This document shows positions 61,289 through 64,000 of a DNA stretch of 64,000 nt, in pieces. The position numbers and the translations under genes were made by a program. The DNA is from Pedobacter deserti (GTDB lineage Bacteria > Bacteroidota > Bacteroidia > Sphingobacteriales > Sphingobacteriaceae): assembly GCF_024436415.1 (NCBI RefSeq), contig NZ_JAFMZQ010000001.1, forward strand, positions 248,001 through 312,000. The letters run 5' to 3'. Position 1 is the first letter of the stretch, and the number at the start of each line of letters is the position of its first letter. Below the pieces are notes generated by a model that saw nothing but the letters and a program-made list of their open reading frames with translations, was not told where the DNA came from and made no database searches.

Positions 61289-61716
61289 TAGTATTCTAAG
61301 CTTGGTGCATTGATCTTCTCTCTGTAAATAAAGAGTGTAGGGAAGTCGGGTCTAAGCTCATTCATTAATCGCTGGGCTTCGAGCCTGGTACGAAAATCTC
61401 CTACTCTTAAATAATAATTCGGCTCCTTATAGGTGATGTAAGTATTTAAGGAGGGGTACAGTACTTTGAAGCGAGCCTGTTCGCTAAACACCTTCCGACG
61501 GTCTGATCCGTAAAATATCTGCACGCGGTAACCCGTCTGTGAAACAACCGGGCCTGGCTTTGGTGCTCCCGGACTGGCTGCTTTGGTACTGAGCTGAATT
61601 CTTTTGGCAATAAGACTATCGATCATGGGATCTTTAATAACCGTGACAGTGCCGCGCGACTGCGAGAACAGCTGCAGTGAACAGAAACAAAAAATCAATA
61701 TGAACGATAGTCTCAT
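61288..61716 (-). CDS. SPOR-like domain exported protein
   Basis: A 142-residue exported protein with a signal peptide (1-18). The C-terminal region (about 65-130) has RVQIFYGSDRRKVF and YYLRVGDFRTRLEAQRLMNELRPDFP, matching the SPOR-type beta-alpha-beta fold that binds denuded glycan at division sites or elsewhere in peptidoglycan. Its short form lacks a separate enzymatic domain. It overlaps the amidohydrolase start by one base and is 12 bases after secA. Confidence 0.83.
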   Translation of the reverse strand: MRLSFILIFCFCSLQLFSQSRGTVTVIKDPMIDSLIAKRIQLSTKAASPGAPKPGPVVSQTGYRVQIFYGSDRRKVFSEQARFKVLYPSLNTYITYKEPNYYLRVGDFRTRLEAQRLMNELRPDFPTLFIYREKINAPSLEY

Positions 61717-61728
61717 CTGAGTGCTTAT

Positions 61729-64000
61729 TTATAGGCCGGCACCATGACAGTTCTTGAACTTCTTCCCGCTTCCGCATGGGCAGGGTTCATTCCGTCCTAT
61801 AGTTACTTCTTTACGGACAGGCTGTTGAGGTGTCATTTCCCTGGTATCTTCCATTTCCGGCATACCCGAATTGCCCGACTGTGCAAACTCTGGCTTTGAG
61901 GTTTTAAGTTTAGCCGGTGCCGGACGTGGGGCTTGCTGAGCAACCCTTACATCGTTAGGGTCGGCCTGGACGGGGATGCTGCCCTTAAACAGGAAGCTTA
62001 CTACCTCCTTATTAACAGCATTCAGCATGTTTTTAAACAGATTGAAAGCTTCCATTTTATAAATAATCAGCGGATCTTTCTGCTCGTACACAGCGTTCTG
62101 CACGGACTGCTTTAACTCATCCATTTCACGCAAATGTTCCTTCCATGACTCGTCGATCAAGGCTAGCACTATTGTCTTTTCGAAAGACTTTGTGACCTCC
62201 CGGCCGTTGTTCTCAATCGCTTTCTTTAAACCGACCGGAACCTGGACATGTCTCAATCCATCTGTAAAAGGCACAACAATCTGCTCAATCTGCTCGCCTC
62301 TTTCGGCATAAACCTGCTTAAGCACCGGCAAGGCCTGCTCAATAATGGCGTCTGACTTACGTACATAAAACGCGCTCACCTCTTCAAACAGCTTTTCTGT
62401 CAGGAGCGCGATGTTTTTAGAACCGAATTCAGCCTCGTCAATAGTTGTATCGGCTGAGAAGTTTTTGATCACCTCCAGCTTAAATCCTTCATAGTTGCCT
62501 GCTTCTTTATATTCAGTAACAATATCTTCTGCAACATCAAAAGTCATGTTGCTCATGTCTACATCCAGACGGTCGCCAAACAACGCATTACGGCGTTTTG
62601 CATAGATTACCGACCGCTGAGAATTCATGACATCGTCATACTCCAGCAAGCGCTTACGGATACCGAAGTTGTTCTCTTCTACTTTTTTCTGTGCACGTTC
62701 TATAGACTTGGTAATCATAGAATGCTGAATCACTTCACCGTCTTCAATGCCCATGCGCACCATGATATTAGAAATCCGTTCCGACCCGAAAAGCCTCATC
62801 AGGTTATCTTCCAGGGAGACAAAGAACTGGGAAGAACCGGGATCGCCCTGCCGGCCTGCGCGACCACGCAACTGCCTGTCGACCCGCCGCGATTCATGTC
62901 GCTCAGTACCTACAATCGCCAAACCTCCGGCCTCTTTAACGCCCGGGCCCAATTTGATGTCGGTACCACGGCCCGCCATGTTGGTAGCAATGGTAACCTG
63001 ACCCGGTTGACCTGCTTCAGCAACAATGTCCGCTTCCTTCTGGTGCATTTTTGCGTTCAGTACGTTATGCTTAATCCCTCTGAGTTTAAGCATGCGACTA
63101 AGTAACTCGGATATTTCCACAGAAGTGGTACCCACCAGGACCGGCCTGCCTGCTTCAGTCAGTTTTACGATCTCTTCGGCTACGGCGTTATACTTCTCCC
63201 TTACTGTGCGGTATACATAATCCTGATGATCCTTTCTGGAGATTGGCCGGTTGGTTGGTATCTCCACAACGTCCAGTTTATAAATAGACCAGAACTCCCC
63301 GGCCTCCGTTGTTGCCGTACCTGTCATACCGCAAAGCTTGTGGTACATCCTGAAAAAGTTTTGCAGGGTAACCGTTGCGTATGTCTGTGAAGCATCTTCT
63401 ACTTTAACATTCTCCTTTGCTTCGATTGCCTGGTGTAATCCATCAGAATAACGGCGCCCGTCCATAATACGGCCGGTCTGCTCATCAACGATCTTAATTT
63501 TACCTTCATCAATGATATACTCCACATCCTTCTCGAAAAGCGTATAGGCTTTTAACAATTGGTTTACGGAGTGAATGCGTTCTGCTTTGATAGAATAATC
63601 ACGCATCAGGGCATCCTTCTGCGTAATCTTGTCCTCGTTGCTTAATGAAGATTTTTCTATATCGGCGATGGCTGTACCAACATCCGGCAAAACAAAGAAT
63701 TGCGGATCTTCACCTGATTTGGTAATCAGTTCTATTCCCTTTTCTGTCAATTCGACCTGATTATTTTTTTCGTCAATATGAAAATACAGTTCAGCATCGA
63801 CTTTAGGCATATTCTTCGACTGATCTGCCATATAGTGATGTTCCGTTTTTAACAAAGTCTGCTTTACACTGCCTTCACTTAAAAACTTAATGAGTGCTTT
63901 ATTTTTAGGCAAACCGCGATAAGCGCGCAATAATGCAAGTCCGCCTTCCCCTTCTTCGGGGCCGGGTTTACCATCATTGATCAATTTCTTGGCTTCGTTT
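61729..64000 (-). CDS. secA: Preprotein translocase SecA, N-terminus cut by window edge
   Basis: The frame continues past the right edge (it is open to base 64000), so only the C-terminal 756 codons are present. Visible parts: nucleotide-binding domain 2 ([27 protein letters not shown] and [10 protein letters not shown]), the helical scaffold and wing ([11 protein letters not shown]-like), and the C-terminal zinc motif [13 protein letters not shown]. The Walker A half lies off the edge. The segment [13 protein letters not shown] with [14 protein letters not shown] is typical of the Bacteroidota SecA insertion. It powers protein export through SecYEG. Confidence 0.97.
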   Translation of the reverse strand, partial: NEAKKLINDGKPGPEEGEGGLALLRAYRGLPKNKALIKFLSEGSVKQTLLKTEHHYMADQSKNMPKVDAELYFHIDEKNNQVELTEKGIELITKSGEDPQFFVLPDVGTAIADIEKSSLSNEDKITQKDALMRDYSIKAERIHSVNQLLKAYTLFEKDVEYIIDEGKIKIVDEQTGRIMDGRRYSDGLHQAIEAKENVKVEDASQTYATVTLQNFFRMYHKLCGMTGTATTEAGEFWSIYKLDVVEIPTNRPISRKDHQDYVYRTVREKYNAVAEEIVKLTEAGRPVLVGTTSVEISELLSRMLKLRGIKHNVLNAKMHQKEADIVAEAGQPGQVTIATNMAGRGTDIKLGPGVKEAGGLAIVGTERHESRRVDRQLRGRAGRQGDPGSSQFFVSLEDNLMRLFGSERISNIMVRMGIEDGEVIQHSMITKSIERAQKKVEENNFGIRKRLLEYDDVMNSQRSVIYAKRRNALFGDRLDVDMSNMTFDVAEDIVTEYKEAGNYEGFKLEVIKNFSADTTIDEAEFGSKNIALLTEKLFEEVSAFYVRKSDAIIEQALPVLKQVYAERGEQIEQIVVPFTDGLRHVQVPVGLKKAIENNGREVTKSFEKTIVLALIDESWKEHLREMDELKQSVQNAVYEQKDPLIIYKMEAFNLFKNMLNAVNKEVVSFLFKGSIPVQADPNDVRVAQQAPRPAPAKLKTSKPEFAQSGNSGMPEMEDTREMTPQQPVRKEVTIGRNEPCPCGSGKKFKNCHGAGL

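Noticed and set aside
61729-64000. SecA appearing truncated
   Set aside because: The frame is open to the right edge, so this is a window effect. The TTG at 63984 is not a start.

Overview
The window looks like a chromosomal segment of a Bacteroidota bacterium, most likely a Sphingobacteriaceae member close to Pedobacter. The evidence is an ECF sigma/FecR/SusC/SusD/TlpA unit, an alternative complex III (Act) cluster followed by a caa3-type oxidase, TAnnTTTG-type promoter elements, and few Shine-Dalgarno-like sites. Genes are tightly packed: no gene-free stretch exceeds 300 bases, and no rRNA, tRNA, insertion sequence, phage gene or CRISPR array was seen. The genus is an inference from gene content only.

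Layout. 1-3.4 kb: a TlpA-type thioredoxin cut by the left edge, a DUF4180 gene overlapping an unknown gene, and a second TlpA-type gene. 3.6-11.6 kb: ECF sigma factor, FecR anti-sigma factor, an STN-containing SusC-type TonB receptor, its SusD lipoprotein and a DUF4369/TlpA thioredoxin, a regulated nutrient-uptake unit without visible glycosidases. 11.6-16.1 kb: a small membrane protein, HemW, and a DUF1501/DUF1800 pair. 16.3-22 kb: a five-gene plus-strand cluster (JmjC-type cupin, VWA protein, MoxR-like AAA ATPase, phosphoesterase, UbiA-like protein). 22-26.2 kb: an S9-peptidase homologue that has lost its nucleophile, followed by a histidine kinase and response regulator. 26.3-30.6 kb: TPR protein, DUF4286, OmpA lipoprotein, DUF2461, DUF983 and a small CxxC membrane protein.

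30.7-47.2 kb is the respiratory core, all on the minus strand and read from ActA downwards: ActA-ActB-ActC-ActD-ActE-ActF (quinol:cytochrome c oxidoreductase), oxidase subunits II and I, a hairpin terminator or attenuator, heme A and heme O synthases, two subunit III-type proteins, subunit IV, a SCO-like protein lacking every copper ligand, and a DUF420 (CtaM-like) protein. A good promoter lies upstream of actA. Quinol would be oxidised by the Act complex, electrons passed through its haems to the CuA centre of subunit II, and oxygen reduced in subunit I.

47.5-64 kb: deoxyhypusine synthase-like protein, an unusual repeat/hairpin intergenic region, an Omp85-type barrel, a methyltransferase, a SirB1-like protein, prfB with its programmed +1 frameshift, pgi, DUF4251, then a minus-strand run read from the right edge: secA (cut by the edge), SPOR-like, M20 amidohydrolase, an unknown secreted protein, SGNH hydrolase, dnaG, yraN and a glutamine cyclotransferase.

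No wholly new system can be proven from sequence alone. The best leads are the copper-ligand-free SCO protein inside an otherwise complete oxidase operon, the active-site-dead S9 protein next to a two-component system, the JmjC-VWA-AAA cluster, and the repeat/hairpin element at 48.54-48.61 kb.
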